Notes under the pieces: generated by a model
Told to the model about the DNA's origin: nothing
Seen by the model: only the letters and a program-made list of their open reading frames with translations
The model's database searches: none
Shown: positions 17,155-26,344 of the stretch, one piece after another
Position numbering within the stretch: position 1 is the first letter of the stretch
Layout: each line of letters opens with the position of its first letter
Made by a program: the position numbers and the translations under genes
Source: Verrucomicrobiota bacterium
GTDB lineage: Bacteria; Verrucomicrobiota; Verrucomicrobiia; Limisphaerales; JACQFS01
Assembly: GCA_016199935.1 (NCBI GenBank)
Contig: JACQFS010000155.1
Span: 1 to 44,815 of the forward strand
Reading direction: 5' to 3'
DNA length: 44,815 bases

Positions 17155-18438
17155 ATGAACGTCATCTCCAAGTCCGCCTTCCCCGGCAAGCTGACCGACG
17201 CGCAGGTCGCCGAGGTCGTCGCGCAGGCGTTGCCGGCGAAAGACTACAAGGGCAAGCGCATCCTCCTCATCGTTCCCGACGGCACGCGCACGGCGCCGGT
17301 GGGGTTGATGTTCAAAACCATCTTCGCGCAGATCGGCGAGGTCACGCAGCACCTCGACATCCTCACCGCGCTCGGCACGCACCCGCCGATGAGCGAGGAG
17401 GCGATCTGCACCCGGCTGGAACTCACGATGGACGAGCGGCGCGGCGCGTATCGCAAGGTGCGCTTCTTCAATCACGAGTGGGACAATCCCGCCGCGCTCC
17501 AGGAAATCGGGACGCTCACCGCGAAGGACGTGAGCGAACTCACCGGCGGCCTCTTCTCGATGGACGTGCCCGTCGAGATCAACAAGCTCGTCTTCAACTA
17601 CGACCAGGTCATCATCTGCGGCCCCGTGTTTCCGCACGAGGTCGTCGGGTTCTCCGGCGGGAACAAGTATCTGTTCCCCGGCGTGGGCGGGCCGAAGATC
17701 CTGAACTTCTTCCACTGGCTCGGCGCCGTGTGCACCAACCCGATGATCATCGGCAACAAGTGGACGCCCGTCCGCAAGGTCGTGGACCGCGCTGGCGCGC
17801 TGGTGAAGGTGGACAAGCTGTGCTTCTGCATGGTCGTCGCGCCGGACAAGTCGCTCGCCGGCCTCAGCGCCGGTTCGCCCGAAGCCGCGTGGGACGCCGC
17901 GAGCGAACTCAGCAAGTCGGTCCACATCGTTTACAAGGACCATCCGTTCAAGACCGTCCTCTCGAACATGCCGCCGATGTATGACGACGTCTGGGTCGCC
18001 GGCAAGGGCATGTATAAACTCGAGCCCGTGGTGGCCGACGGCGGCGAGCTCATCATCTACGCGCCGCACGTCTCGGAGATTTCCGTCACGCACGGCCGGA
18101 TCATCGAGGAAGTCGGCTACCACTGCCGCGATTATTTCCTCAAGCAGTGGGACAAGTTCAAAGGCTATCCGTGGGGCGTGCTCGCGCACTCGACGCATGT
18201 GCGCGGCCTCGGCACCTACGAGAACGGAGTCGAGCAATGCCGCATCCAAGTCACGCTCGCCACGCAGATTCCCGAGGCGACCTGCCGCAAGATCAACCTC
18301 GGCTACCGGGACCCCAAGAGCATCCGCGTGGAAGACTACGCGAACCGCGAGGACGAAGGCGTGCTCTACGTCCCGAAAGCCGGCGAGATGCTCTACCACC
18401 TCAAGAAGCAACCCAAGTGGGCGGGCGGGACGGAGTAA
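17155..18438 (+). CDS. LarA-family nickel-pincer racemase/epimerase
   Basis: A 427-residue protein of the lactate racemase superfamily. Visible motifs: PDGTRTAP (41-48), GTHPPMSEE (74-82), NHEWDNP with H107, and PHEVVGFSGGNKYLFPGVGG with H161 and K171, then H187. By spacing these correspond to H108, H174, K184 and H200 of Lactobacillus plantarum LarA, which bind the nickel-pincer cofactor, so the active site looks intact. LarA homologues racemise or epimerise various 2-hydroxy acids, including aldonic acids. The neighbouring SDR suggests a sugar-acid substrate. The cofactor-making genes larB, larC and larE are not in the window and must be elsewhere if the enzyme is active. Confidence 0.9.
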   Translation: MNVISKSAFPGKLTDAQVAEVVAQALPAKDYKGKRILLIVPDGTRTAPVGLMFKTIFAQIGEVTQHLDILTALGTHPPMSEEAICTRLELTMDERRGAYRKVRFFNHEWDNPAALQEIGTLTAKDVSELTGGLFSMDVPVEINKLVFNYDQVIICGPVFPHEVVGFSGGNKYLFPGVGGPKILNFFHWLGAVCTNPMIIGNKWTPVRKVVDRAGALVKVDKLCFCMVVAPDKSLAGLSAGSPEAAWDAASELSKSVHIVYKDHPFKTVLSNMPPMYDDVWVAGKGMYKLEPVVADGGELIIYAPHVSEISVTHGRIIEEVGYHCRDYFLKQWDKFKGYPWGVLAHSTHVRGLGTYENGVEQCRIQVTLATQIPEATCRKINLGYRDPKSIRVEDYANREDEGVLYVPKAGEMLYHLKKQPKWAGGTE

Positions 18439-18644
18439 CGGCGACGGCGTGACGAGTCTCTGACAGACCGAAGGTTTCCGCACACGTCGCATTCTTGACT
18501 GGACGAGACCCCGCCCGCCGAAGAAATCCGGCGAACCAGCCGAACAGTGATTGCCTTCCGCCCCCGCTCCGTCCCATGCTCCACCCACAAGCACGCCAAG
18601 CATTGGAAAAACGAACCGGCCCCGCCACGCCCAACCCGTCGCGC

Positions 18645-19568
18645 ATGAAAAGCAAATCCACCGCCCGCCGTTCCGCCGCCGCGTCCGGCGGGAAGATTCA
18701 TCACGTGGTGATTTATCCGTTCCGGCAGCCGCGCGATTATGCCGATCTCGCGCACCTTTACCAACTGGTCGCACGCCTCAACGCGGACCCGGCGACTTAC
18801 GCGCGCCCCATCACCGTGGTGGATCGCAAGACGCACTTCGCGAACCAGAGCGACCGCCGCTACCAGCAGTTCCGCCAGCGCACCGTGGCGCGTCACTCGG
18901 ACGTGCTCGACGCGTGGTGCGTGGACACGTGCCAGATGTGGTATTCGGGACTCGGGCTGGCGCTGGAGCGCGGCGGCGCGCGCGACGTTTATTGGCTAAT
19001 CCCCGGCGACTTCAACTACGGCTCGCCCGCGGGCCGCGAGGTGCTCGGCCGGCTGCACGACCTGCCGGAAATCTGCCTCGAACTGAAGCAAGACTTCTGC
19101 ATCGGCGAGATTGCCACGGATCACAACCACCCGAAGCAACTCATCGACACCTACGGGACGTTTGCGCTGCTCTACAACTGGTTCCCGACTGAGGCGCGGG
19201 AAATCCGTCAATACACTGAACGCCCGCGCTCGGAGTTTTTCGCGGTGCGCCACGACTTCCTGCGCGAGACGATGTGCCGGCGCTGGTTCGCTTACGAGCA
19301 GACGGTGGTGATGCTGTTGAAGGCGGTGATCCGCGGCAAACGGATCAGCCGTTTCAACGTGGGCGGGATTTGCGACCTGCCGCAGGGCCGCGAATCGCTC
19401 AGCGCGATGATGCAGCAGGTGGAGCGCACCGAGCGCGTCCTCAAAACCGTCTGGCGCGGGCAGAACGACACCAAGCCCGGCTGGAGCGCGCGTTACCGCA
19501 TCCTCGAAGCGCAGTCGGATCAGGTCCGCCGGACCGCGCTGACGTTGCTGGAGAATCTTTTGGGCTGA
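18645..19568 (+). CDS. Conserved protein of unknown function
   Basis: A 307-residue protein from ATG 18645 (MKSKSTARRSAAASGGK). The frame stays open to 18495, and ATG 18576 is possible, but the upstream residues are low-complexity. Soluble mixed alpha/beta sequence: HHVVIYPFRQPRDYADLAHLYQL near 20-40, ARPITVVDRKTHFANQSD near 55-70, DVYWLIPGDFNYGSPAGREV near 115-135, then DHNHPKQLIDTYGTFALLYNWF. No signal peptide or membrane segment. I do not recognise the family; the central part could be a nucleotide-sugar-type fold, but no catalytic motif supports that. A separate glycogen-binding-type domain gene follows 36 bp downstream, which hints at carbohydrate metabolism. Confidence 0.75.
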   Translation: MKSKSTARRSAAASGGKIHHVVIYPFRQPRDYADLAHLYQLVARLNADPATYARPITVVDRKTHFANQSDRRYQQFRQRTVARHSDVLDAWCVDTCQMWYSGLGLALERGGARDVYWLIPGDFNYGSPAGREVLGRLHDLPEICLELKQDFCIGEIATDHNHPKQLIDTYGTFALLYNWFPTEAREIRQYTERPRSEFFAVRHDFLRETMCRRWFAYEQTVVMLLKAVIRGKRISRFNVGGICDLPQGRESLSAMMQQVERTERVLKTVWRGQNDTKPGWSARYRILEAQSDQVRRTALTLLENLLG

Positions 19569-19604
19569 CCCCCCTCGAATTACTTTTCCCGAACCGCCGT
19601 AAAC

Positions 19605-19919
19605 ATGAACCCGAGCACCAGCACTTACCGCGCACACCGCCGCCCCGGCCCGCACGTCAACACGCGGGCGATGAATTTCATCTGCAACGCGCCCCTCGCA
19701 AAATCGGTCAGCCTGGTGGGCGACTTCAACAACTGGAATGCGGGGGCGCATCGCCTGAAGCTGATGAGTGACGGCGCGTGGCTGCTCTCGGTGGAACTCC
19801 GGCACGGCCACCATCGCTACGCCTTCCTCGTGGACGGCGCGCTGACGCTCGATCCGTTCGCGCACGGCGTCACCCGCAGCGACAAGGGCGAACGCGTCTC
19901 GCTCATCGCGGTGAGCTGA
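19605..19919 (+). CDS. Stand-alone CBM48/glycogen-binding domain protein
   Basis: A 104-residue protein made almost only of a CBM48/AMPK-type glycogen-binding domain: FICNAPLAKSVSLVGDFNNWN near 24-45 with the hallmark GDFNNW, then MSDGAWLLSVELRHGHHRYAFLVDG and DPFAHGV. These domains bind alpha-glucans and are normally fused to branching or debranching enzymes. Here it stands alone, 36 bp after the uncharacterised 307-residue protein, so the pair may act together. The first 20 residues are basic. There is no signal peptide, so it is cytoplasmic. Confidence 0.9.
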   Translation: MNPSTSTYRAHRRPGPHVNTRAMNFICNAPLAKSVSLVGDFNNWNAGAHRLKLMSDGAWLLSVELRHGHHRYAFLVDGALTLDPFAHGVTRSDKGERVSLIAVS

Positions 19920-19926
19920 AGTGGCG

Positions 19927-20040
19927 GCGGACCGCCAGCCGGCCCCGCTCGCAGCGGCCACGGCAATGGGCGGGAGTTCGGGTAATCAGGACGCCGCCAC
20001 ACCACGCACGCGCTGCGGGCCGGGACGGCCCGCGGTCCGC
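19927..20040. repeat. Palindromic repeat, family B (GCGGACCGC...CCGCTGCGGGCCGG)
   Basis: Arms 19927-19956 and 20011-20040 are 30 bp each and imperfectly inverted. Related copies lie at 22323-22430 and 41335-41532. Confidence 0.85.
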
Positions 20041-20123
20041 GCCCTCGCGATGGTCACAACGGCGGCCCCGAGTTTTTTCGTGCGTTCCTCCCCGGCACTT
20101 CCTAAGTTCGCGCCTCGAATTTT

Positions 20124-21338
20124 ATGGCCACGCTCAAACCCTTCGCCGCGCTCCGACCGAAACCCGAACTCGCCGCCCGCATCTGCGAGCTGCCTTACGA
20201 CGTGATGTCGTCCGACGAGGCGCGCGTGATGGCGGCGGGCAATCCGCTGAGTTTCCTCCACGTGAGCAAGCCGGAGATTGATCTGCCTCCGGGCACCGAC
20301 CTCCATTCCGCGCCGGTCTATGCGAAGGGCCGGGAAAATTTCCAGAAGCTCATCGCCGAGGGTGCGCTCGCGCAGGACCAGCAGCCGTGCTTCTACCTTT
20401 ATCGTCAGGTCATGGGCGCGCACGCGCAGGTCGGGCTCGTGGCGGCGGCGAGTTGCGAGGAGTATCTGAAGAACATCATCAAGAAGCACGAGTTGACGCG
20501 GCCCGACAAGGAGGACGACCGCGTGCGCCACATCGAGGCGCTCAATTCGCAGACGGGTCCGGTATTCCTGACTTACAAGGCCATGGCGGCGCTGGATGCG
20601 TTTGTGGCGAAAAATATCGCGACTGCGCCGGCGATGGACTTCACCGCAAAGGACGGCGTGCGGCACACGGCGTGGGTCGTGGGCGACGCGGCGGAGATCA
20701 AACTCATCGAGGCGGAGTTCGCCAAGATTCCGTTCCTCTACATCGCCGACGGGCATCATCGCAGCGCGGCGGCGGGGCGTGTGTATCAGTCGCGGCAGGG
20801 CGCGGGGCAGAGCGCGACGTTCCTCACGGTGATCTTCCCGCACAACCAGATGCAGATCCTGCCCTACAATCGCGTGCTGAAGGATCTCCACGGACTCACG
20901 CCCGAGGCATTGCTGCAAAAGCTGGACGCCGTGTTCGTCATCAAGCCCGGCGGTTCACCGAAGCCGGCGCGCAAGCACGAGCTCGCGCTCTTTCTCAAAG
21001 GCCAGTGGCACACGCTGCATTTCCGCCCGCAGTTCGCCGAGACGAGCGACCCCATCGAGAAGCTCGACGTGACGTTGCTCCAGAAATTTGTCCTCGCGCC
21101 GATGTTCGGGATTGATGACCCGCGCACGAGCAAGCGGATCAACTTTGTCGGCGGCATCCGCGGCACGGCGGAGCTGGAGAAGCTGGTGAACGCCGGCGAA
21201 TACGCCTGCGCCTTCTCGATGTTCCCGACGAGCATCGAGGATCTCATGGAGATCGCGGACGCCGGCGGAATCATGCCGCCGAAGAGCACGTGGTTCGAGC
21301 CGAAGCTGCGCGACGCGATGTTCTGCCACCTGATCTGA
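20124..21338 (+). CDS. DUF1015 family protein
   Basis: A 404-residue member of DUF1015: LKPFAALRPKPELAARICELPYDVM near the start, NPLSFLHVSKPEID, YLYRQVMGAHAQVGLVAAASCEEY near 95, HELTRPDKEDDR near 127, FLYIADGHHRSAAAGRVY near 205 and a C-terminal FVGGIRGTAELEKLV and AFSMFPTSIEDLMEIADAGGIMPPKSTWFEPK. A few members are L-serine kinases (SerK/SbnI type), and the DGHHR motif is part of that active site. A serine-kinase role is possible but not shown. It is probably cytoplasmic. The downstream metal-transporter gene is separated by a perfect inverted repeat. Confidence 0.92.
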   Translation: MATLKPFAALRPKPELAARICELPYDVMSSDEARVMAAGNPLSFLHVSKPEIDLPPGTDLHSAPVYAKGRENFQKLIAEGALAQDQQPCFYLYRQVMGAHAQVGLVAAASCEEYLKNIIKKHELTRPDKEDDRVRHIEALNSQTGPVFLTYKAMAALDAFVAKNIATAPAMDFTAKDGVRHTAWVVGDAAEIKLIEAEFAKIPFLYIADGHHRSAAAGRVYQSRQGAGQSATFLTVIFPHNQMQILPYNRVLKDLHGLTPEALLQKLDAVFVIKPGGSPKPARKHELALFLKGQWHTLHFRPQFAETSDPIEKLDVTLLQKFVLAPMFGIDDPRTSKRINFVGGIRGTAELEKLVNAGEYACAFSMFPTSIEDLMEIADAGGIMPPKSTWFEPKLRDAMFCHLI

Positions 21339-21339
21339 G

Positions 21340-21412
21340 GAGTAAGGAGTAATCCGTAATTCGTAATCCTGGAGCGCGGAGTTGTTGCCTGATTACGGAT
21401 TACTCCTTACTC
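21340..21412. repeat. Perfect 21-bp inverted repeat, family E (GAGTAAGGAGTAATCCGTAAT)
   Basis: Arms 21340-21360 and 21392-21412 are exact inverted copies, AT-richer than the surroundings. It directly follows the DUF1015 stop and ends 10 bp before the transporter start, so it could act as a terminator-like hairpin without a U-tract or as an insertion-like element. Confidence 0.95.
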
Positions 21413-21421
21413 ATTACTTCC

Positions 21422-22309
21422 GTGTCCGATCACCGGCTCCAACGCAGTCTGCGCGCCACCTTCCTCGGCATGGCCGTGAACACGCTGCTCGCGGGCGGAA
21501 AATTTCTCGCGGGCATCTTCGGCCATTCGCACGCGCTCGTCGCCGACGCGGTCGAGTCCTTCGCCGACGTGCTGGGTTCGCTCATCGTGTGGCGCAGCCT
21601 CGTGGTGGCCGCGAAACCGGCGGACGAAGACCATCCCTACGGCCACGGCAAAGCGGAACCGCTCGCCGCGGCGGTTATTTCCTCCATGCTGCTGCTGGCC
21701 GCGGCCGGCATCGCGGCGAAGGCGCTGGAGGGAATATTGAATCCGCACGAAAGCCCGGAGCCATTCACGCTCGCGGTGCTGCTGGGCGTCATCCTCATCA
21801 AGGAACTGCTCTATCGCTTCGCCGCGCGCGTGGGTCACGAGGAGCAAAGCACCGTGGTCAAGACCGACGCATGGCATCACCGCAGCGACGCGATCACGTC
21901 GCTCGCGGCGGCGATCGGCATCACCGTCGCGCTCATCGGCGGGAAGGATTACGCGCGCGCGGACGACGTGGCGGCGATTGTGGCGGCGGGCATCATCGCG
22001 TGGAACGGCTGGCAGTTGCTCAAGCCGGCGCTCAGCGAACTCATGGACACCGTGCCCGACCCGGCATTGCGCGGGCGCATCGCGGCCATCGCCGAAAAAG
22101 TTCCGGACGTGCGCGCCGTCGAGAAATGTCTCGTCCGCAAAATGGGCTACCACCTCTTCGTGGACATGCACGTGCACGTGGACCCGCAGATGACGGTGGA
22201 CCGGGCGCACCGCGTGGCGCACGCGGTGAAGGACGCGGTGCGAAAGGAATTGCCGGTCGTGTATGACGTGCTGGTGCACATCGAGCCGGCAAAAGTGCGC
22301 GCCGCCTGA
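21422..22309 (+). CDS. Cation diffusion facilitator (CDF) metal exporter
   Basis: A 295-residue CDF transporter from a GTG start. Membrane segments: about 12-34, 45-63, 83-103, 115-132, 158-178 and 182-200, followed by the cytoplasmic domain (GRIAAIAEKVPDVRAVEKCLVRKMGYHLFVDMHVHVDPQMTV). Signature parts: ADAVESFADVLGS (41-53), DHPYGHGKAEPLA (70-82) and KTDAWHHRSDAITS (147-160). The transport site aligns with E45/D49 in helix 2 and H152 or H153 with D156 in helix 5. Well-studied FieF has D45-D49, so the glutamate is a small departure that may alter metal choice (Zn, Fe or Mn). A perfect inverted repeat lies just upstream. Confidence 0.92.
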   Translation: MSDHRLQRSLRATFLGMAVNTLLAGGKFLAGIFGHSHALVADAVESFADVLGSLIVWRSLVVAAKPADEDHPYGHGKAEPLAAAVISSMLLLAAAGIAAKALEGILNPHESPEPFTLAVLLGVILIKELLYRFAARVGHEEQSTVVKTDAWHHRSDAITSLAAAIGITVALIGGKDYARADDVAAIVAAGIIAWNGWQLLKPALSELMDTVPDPALRGRIAAIAEKVPDVRAVEKCLVRKMGYHLFVDMHVHVDPQMTVDRAHRVAHAVKDAVRKELPVVYDVLVHIEPAKVRAA

Positions 22310-22322
22310 TCTTGCGGCGGAG

Positions 22323-22430
22323 CGCGAGCCGTCCCGGCTCGCAGCGGCTGCGCCGTGAAGGGCGCGCCCGTTCTCTCCCGACCCACTCTCCACTCCGGCA
22401 CCGCTGCGGGCCGGGACGGCCCGCGGTCCG
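22323..22430. repeat. Palindromic repeat, family B, second copy
   Basis: A left arm containing GCGAGCCGTCCCGGCTCG (22323-22346) is inverted against 22401-22430 (CCGCTGCGGGCCGGGACGGC...). It fills much of the gap between the CDF transporter gene and argG. Confidence 0.85.
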
Positions 22431-22548
22431 TCGCCCGCAATTTCTCCTTCCCTCCCCTGCCCCTTTGCCGTTTAGTCGCGCCCTGATTTCGGCCGGGAAT
22501 CCGGCTCCGATTGCTGATTAGGCATCACTCGTTACTCATCACTGCAAA

Positions 22549-23790
<1,242 letters not shown>

Positions 23791-23853
23791 AACGTGGCCA
23801 TCCGGCAGAGGCATATCCGCCGAAGTTTCGCGGCGCGGAAGAACTCCTGATCC

Positions 23854-23930
23854 GTAGCAGCCGAGGTAACGAGGCTCAAATCGCTTTCGGGAAAGAAATT
23901 TAATCAGAGCCTCCTCACGTCGGCTGCCGC
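23854..23930. repeat. Palindromic repeat, family A, intergenic copy
   Basis: Arms 23854-23877 (GTAGCAGCCGAGGTAACGAG...) and 23907-23930 are inverted. The sequence is closely related to the element inside the giant cytochrome gene at 4718-4809, showing the same family both between and within genes. Confidence 0.9.
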
Positions 23931-23946
23931 CCTTTGGGACAGGGGC

Positions 23947-24147
23947 TCAAGGCATTTCGTCTTCGCCCGCGACAACTTTCTCGACGTGCTCGGCCAGCGC
24001 GATGGCGAGTTGGAAGGACTTGTCGCGCAGCTCCTGGTCTCTGGCTTCGCTGTATTGGCCCGCGGCGATGAAGCCGGAAAGGATTTGCGCGGAAGCACTC
24101 AGGACGGCCTGTTCGGAGGGCGAAAGGTGGACGTAATATTTCTGCAT
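23947..24147 (-). CDS. Small hypothetical protein
   Basis: A 66-residue protein from ATG 24147 (MQKYYVHLSPSEQAVL). An open frame continues upstream to 24240 but lacks protein-like sequence. The protein is predicted all-helical (SASAQILSGFIAAGQYSEARDQ, SFQLAIALAEHVEKVV), soluble and acidic at the end. I do not recognise the family; it is convergent with argG and divergent from the next gene. Confidence 0.6.
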   Translation of the reverse strand: MQKYYVHLSPSEQAVLSASAQILSGFIAAGQYSEARDQELRDKSFQLAIALAEHVEKVVAGEDEMP

Positions 24148-24377
24148 GGTGATGATGTTTGGTTGTTGGATCGTCGTGTCGCGGCCGAACGCTGTCCCGG
24201 CACCGGGTGCCGGCACAAGGCGAAACCGCGCGGTCACCAAGCAGTAAGTTTCCCTTCACGCTCGATTTGCGGAATGGGTGAGGCGGCAAATTCCAAGGAG
24301 TGACCGCTTTCCGCACCGGACTAGGGTCAGATGGTGACTTGTCTAGGCCTCGCCCGCGCTATATACACCCGTCATCA

Positions 24378-25676
24378 ATGAAAGCCTCGCCTGTTCCCGT
24401 TCCGGAGGATGCGTCCGCCACGCCGCCCCCGCCCGCGCCCAAGTGGTTTACCCTCTCCCTCACGCCGCGTGCGTTCACCGCGTTGCTCGTGTGCGCCCTG
24501 CTCATCACCGGCCTCCTTGTCGGCGGCAACCTCTGGCGTCCCCGGGCGGTGGTGGATCACCCGAGTCTTTCGCGCGATGGTTTCCTCCCCTGCAAGCCGG
24601 GACCGTGGGGGGATCTGGAATACCTGCCCATCACCATCGAACCGCCCGAGGAGCACATCACCCTGCCACGCTTGAAGCCGGAGGAGGTCCGCTGGTTCTT
24701 CCCGGATCACACCCCGGAGAAACTCGCCGCGCTGTTTGAGCAGGCGGACCTCCAGCCGGCCGAGCGCGCCACCTTGCTGGACCGCCAGCGCTGGGAAATG
24801 TTGAGTAAAGGCATCCGCGTCAATCCCGGCGTCGCCGTCCTGCACTCGCTGCGCCGGGCGTCGCGCCGGGTCATTTATGAAGTCCTCATCGCGAATGTCG
24901 CGGATAATCCATCCGCCGATTTCTTCACCCTGCCGGCGAAAGGGTTCGAGGAACTGTTCACTGACTCGCGGGTGCCCCGCCCGACCATTGATCTGGTCCG
25001 CCAGCTTTGCTTTCCCCGGGGCGACCACCTGGTCTTCGCCGACCTGACGCTGGCACTGGACACCCTGGCGGAATACCCGCAGAAGATTTCGCTCGTCCGG
25101 GCGCTCGACCGCCGGCCCACGCTGCTGCTGCGCCTGCGGGTCCGGCCGGGAGACAAGCTCGAGGATCTCTCCGCCTACTGGGGCAAATCCGTCTGGCACA
25201 AGGATGTGGTCCCCATGCTCGAAGCCCTTCATCGGGTTCCCGGCAGCGCCAGCATGAGCATCGCGTGGCTCCTGCCACCCCTTCCCAGTAGCCAGCTCAA
25301 CACTTTTCCCCTGCCTTCGCAGGCCACCAACGAGCTGCACAAGGACTGCCACTGGACGAGCATGAACTTCTTCCGCGCGGAACCCGACGACCGCTTTCAG
25401 AACAAGGTGTTTGTCGCGGAAACCCTCAAGCGCGACTACTTCCCCATCAGCAGCGGCGCGCGTTTCGGCGATATCGTGACCTTCACGCGGCCCAACGGCG
25501 ACATCATCCACTCCATGGTCTTCATCGCCGATGACATCCTCTTCACCAAGAACGGGGCCACGCCCCTCAGTCCGTGGATTCTGATGCGATTGAAAGACGT
25601 CCAGGTTTGCTTTGCCGAACAAATCCCGAATGGCGACCGCCTCTTTGTCCAAGCCTACCGGTGCAAGAATCTTTGA
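24378..25676 (+). CDS. Membrane-anchored protein with NlpC/P60-like C-terminal region (candidate)
   Basis: A 432-residue protein from ATG 24378. A Pro-rich N-terminus is followed by one membrane segment (about 32-50) and a large outer region. At the C-terminal end, DCHWTSMNFF (C324), FGDIVTFTRPNGDIIHSMVFI (H378) and FTKNG (N392) have the order and spacing of the Cys-His-polar residues of NlpC/P60 or related papain-like amidases, where 'GD.V.F....H.....' is the usual second motif. This is a pattern judgement: the usual DCSG around the cysteine is replaced by DCHW. The middle region (80-300) is unrecognised. It may act on the cell envelope. Confidence 0.7.
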   Translation: MKASPVPVPEDASATPPPPAPKWFTLSLTPRAFTALLVCALLITGLLVGGNLWRPRAVVDHPSLSRDGFLPCKPGPWGDLEYLPITIEPPEEHITLPRLKPEEVRWFFPDHTPEKLAALFEQADLQPAERATLLDRQRWEMLSKGIRVNPGVAVLHSLRRASRRVIYEVLIANVADNPSADFFTLPAKGFEELFTDSRVPRPTIDLVRQLCFPRGDHLVFADLTLALDTLAEYPQKISLVRALDRRPTLLLRLRVRPGDKLEDLSAYWGKSVWHKDVVPMLEALHRVPGSASMSIAWLLPPLPSSQLNTFPLPSQATNELHKDCHWTSMNFFRAEPDDRFQNKVFVAETLKRDYFPISSGARFGDIVTFTRPNGDIIHSMVFIADDILFTKNGATPLSPWILMRLKDVQVCFAEQIPNGDRLFVQAYRCKNL

Positions 25677-25736
25677 ACGCCGCGCGCGCACGAACGGCTC
25701 GCGGCACGGTGAGCACGTCGCCCCCATGCCGCACCT

Positions 25737-25805
25737 TCACCGCCGCTGCGCGGTGATCAGATCGTTGAGCTTGTCCGCCACCGCCAGCAAATCGGCGAGC
25801 GTGGG
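25737..25805 (-). pseudogene. Truncated second copy of the collagen-like gene 3' end
   Basis: The segment 25733-25780 repeats 25945-25992 with 45 of 48 bases identical and encodes the same C-terminal tail (ADKLNDLITAQRR against ADKLNELITAQRR). No collagen part is present. This looks like the leftover tail of a lost tandem paralogue. A palindromic repeat lies between the two copies. Confidence 0.65.
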
Positions 25806-25808
25806 CAA

Positions 25809-25947
25809 GGTAGGGACCAGCCGCTGGCTGGTCCCCGTCGCCGAGCGCAGCGTCAGGCGACGGAAGTGGGACCCACCGTGAGCCCTTGGCCACCGTTCCG
25901 CCCGCTGCTGAACGCGGGCGGGGACGCCGCAGCGCGGCATCCCTACC
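25809..25947. repeat. Palindromic repeat, family M/N (GGTAGGGACCAGCC)
   Basis: Arms 25809-25836 and 25920-25947 are 28 bp each and inverted with divergence inside; each arm is itself palindromic. The form GGTAGGG...TCCCC resembles the element at 35302-35387. It ends just 2 bp before the stop codon of the collagen-like gene. Confidence 0.8.
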
Positions 25948-25948
25948 T

Positions 25949-26344
25949 TCACCGCCGCTGCGCGGTGATGAGTTCGTTGAGCTTGTCGGCCAGCATGAGT
26001 TGCACCGGGTCGGTGATGCCGGAGGTGTCAATCAAGCCCACGCCATTCGTGTTGCCGGAACTGTTCGCGGCGGCGGCGGTGAGCGTGGCGGTGAGGCCGT
26101 CGCTCAACTGCACGGCGCTCACTTCGCCGGGCGTGCCGGCATCGCCGGTGTCTCCCTTGTCGCCTTTGCCGCCGGAATCGCCTTGGTCGCCCTTCACACC
26201 GGGGAGGCCGGGATCGCCCGGGTCGCCCTTGGGGATGAGGGTGATCTCGTCGTGCAGTTCGTCGTGCAGGCCGTTGAACTGGTTGCGGAGCTGGTCGGCG
26301 TCGATGTCTTCGCCGTTCTGGGGTTCGGTGGGGATGAAGGGCAT
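25949..26344 (-). CDS. Collagen-like (Gly-X-Y) repeat protein
   Basis: A 131-residue protein from ATG 26344, with AAGGAAA as a ribosome site upstream. After an acidic head (EPQNGEDIDADQLRNQFNGLHDEL) there are eleven uninterrupted Gly-X-Y triplets (about residues 40-75, such as GDPGDPGLPGVKGDQGDSG), then a Ser/Thr/Ala-rich part and the tail LADKLNELITAQRR. Bacterial collagen-like proteins form triple helices; the ends may trimerise. There is no signal peptide, so it could be cytoplasmic, part of an extracellular fibre exported otherwise, or a fragment of a phage-tail-like protein. No other phage genes are seen. It is divergent from the FN3 protein gene across the 21-bp array. Confidence 0.85.
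   Translation of the reverse strand: MPFIPTEPQNGEDIDADQLRNQFNGLHDELHDEITLIPKGDPGDPGLPGVKGDQGDSGGKGDKGDTGDAGTPGEVSAVQLSDGLTATLTAAAANSSGNTNGVGLIDTSGITDPVQLMLADKLNELITAQRR

Noticed and set aside
17002-18774. Minus-strand open frame of about 590 codons.
   Set aside because: It is antisense to the LarA-type gene, whose conserved active-site motifs leave no doubt about the real strand.
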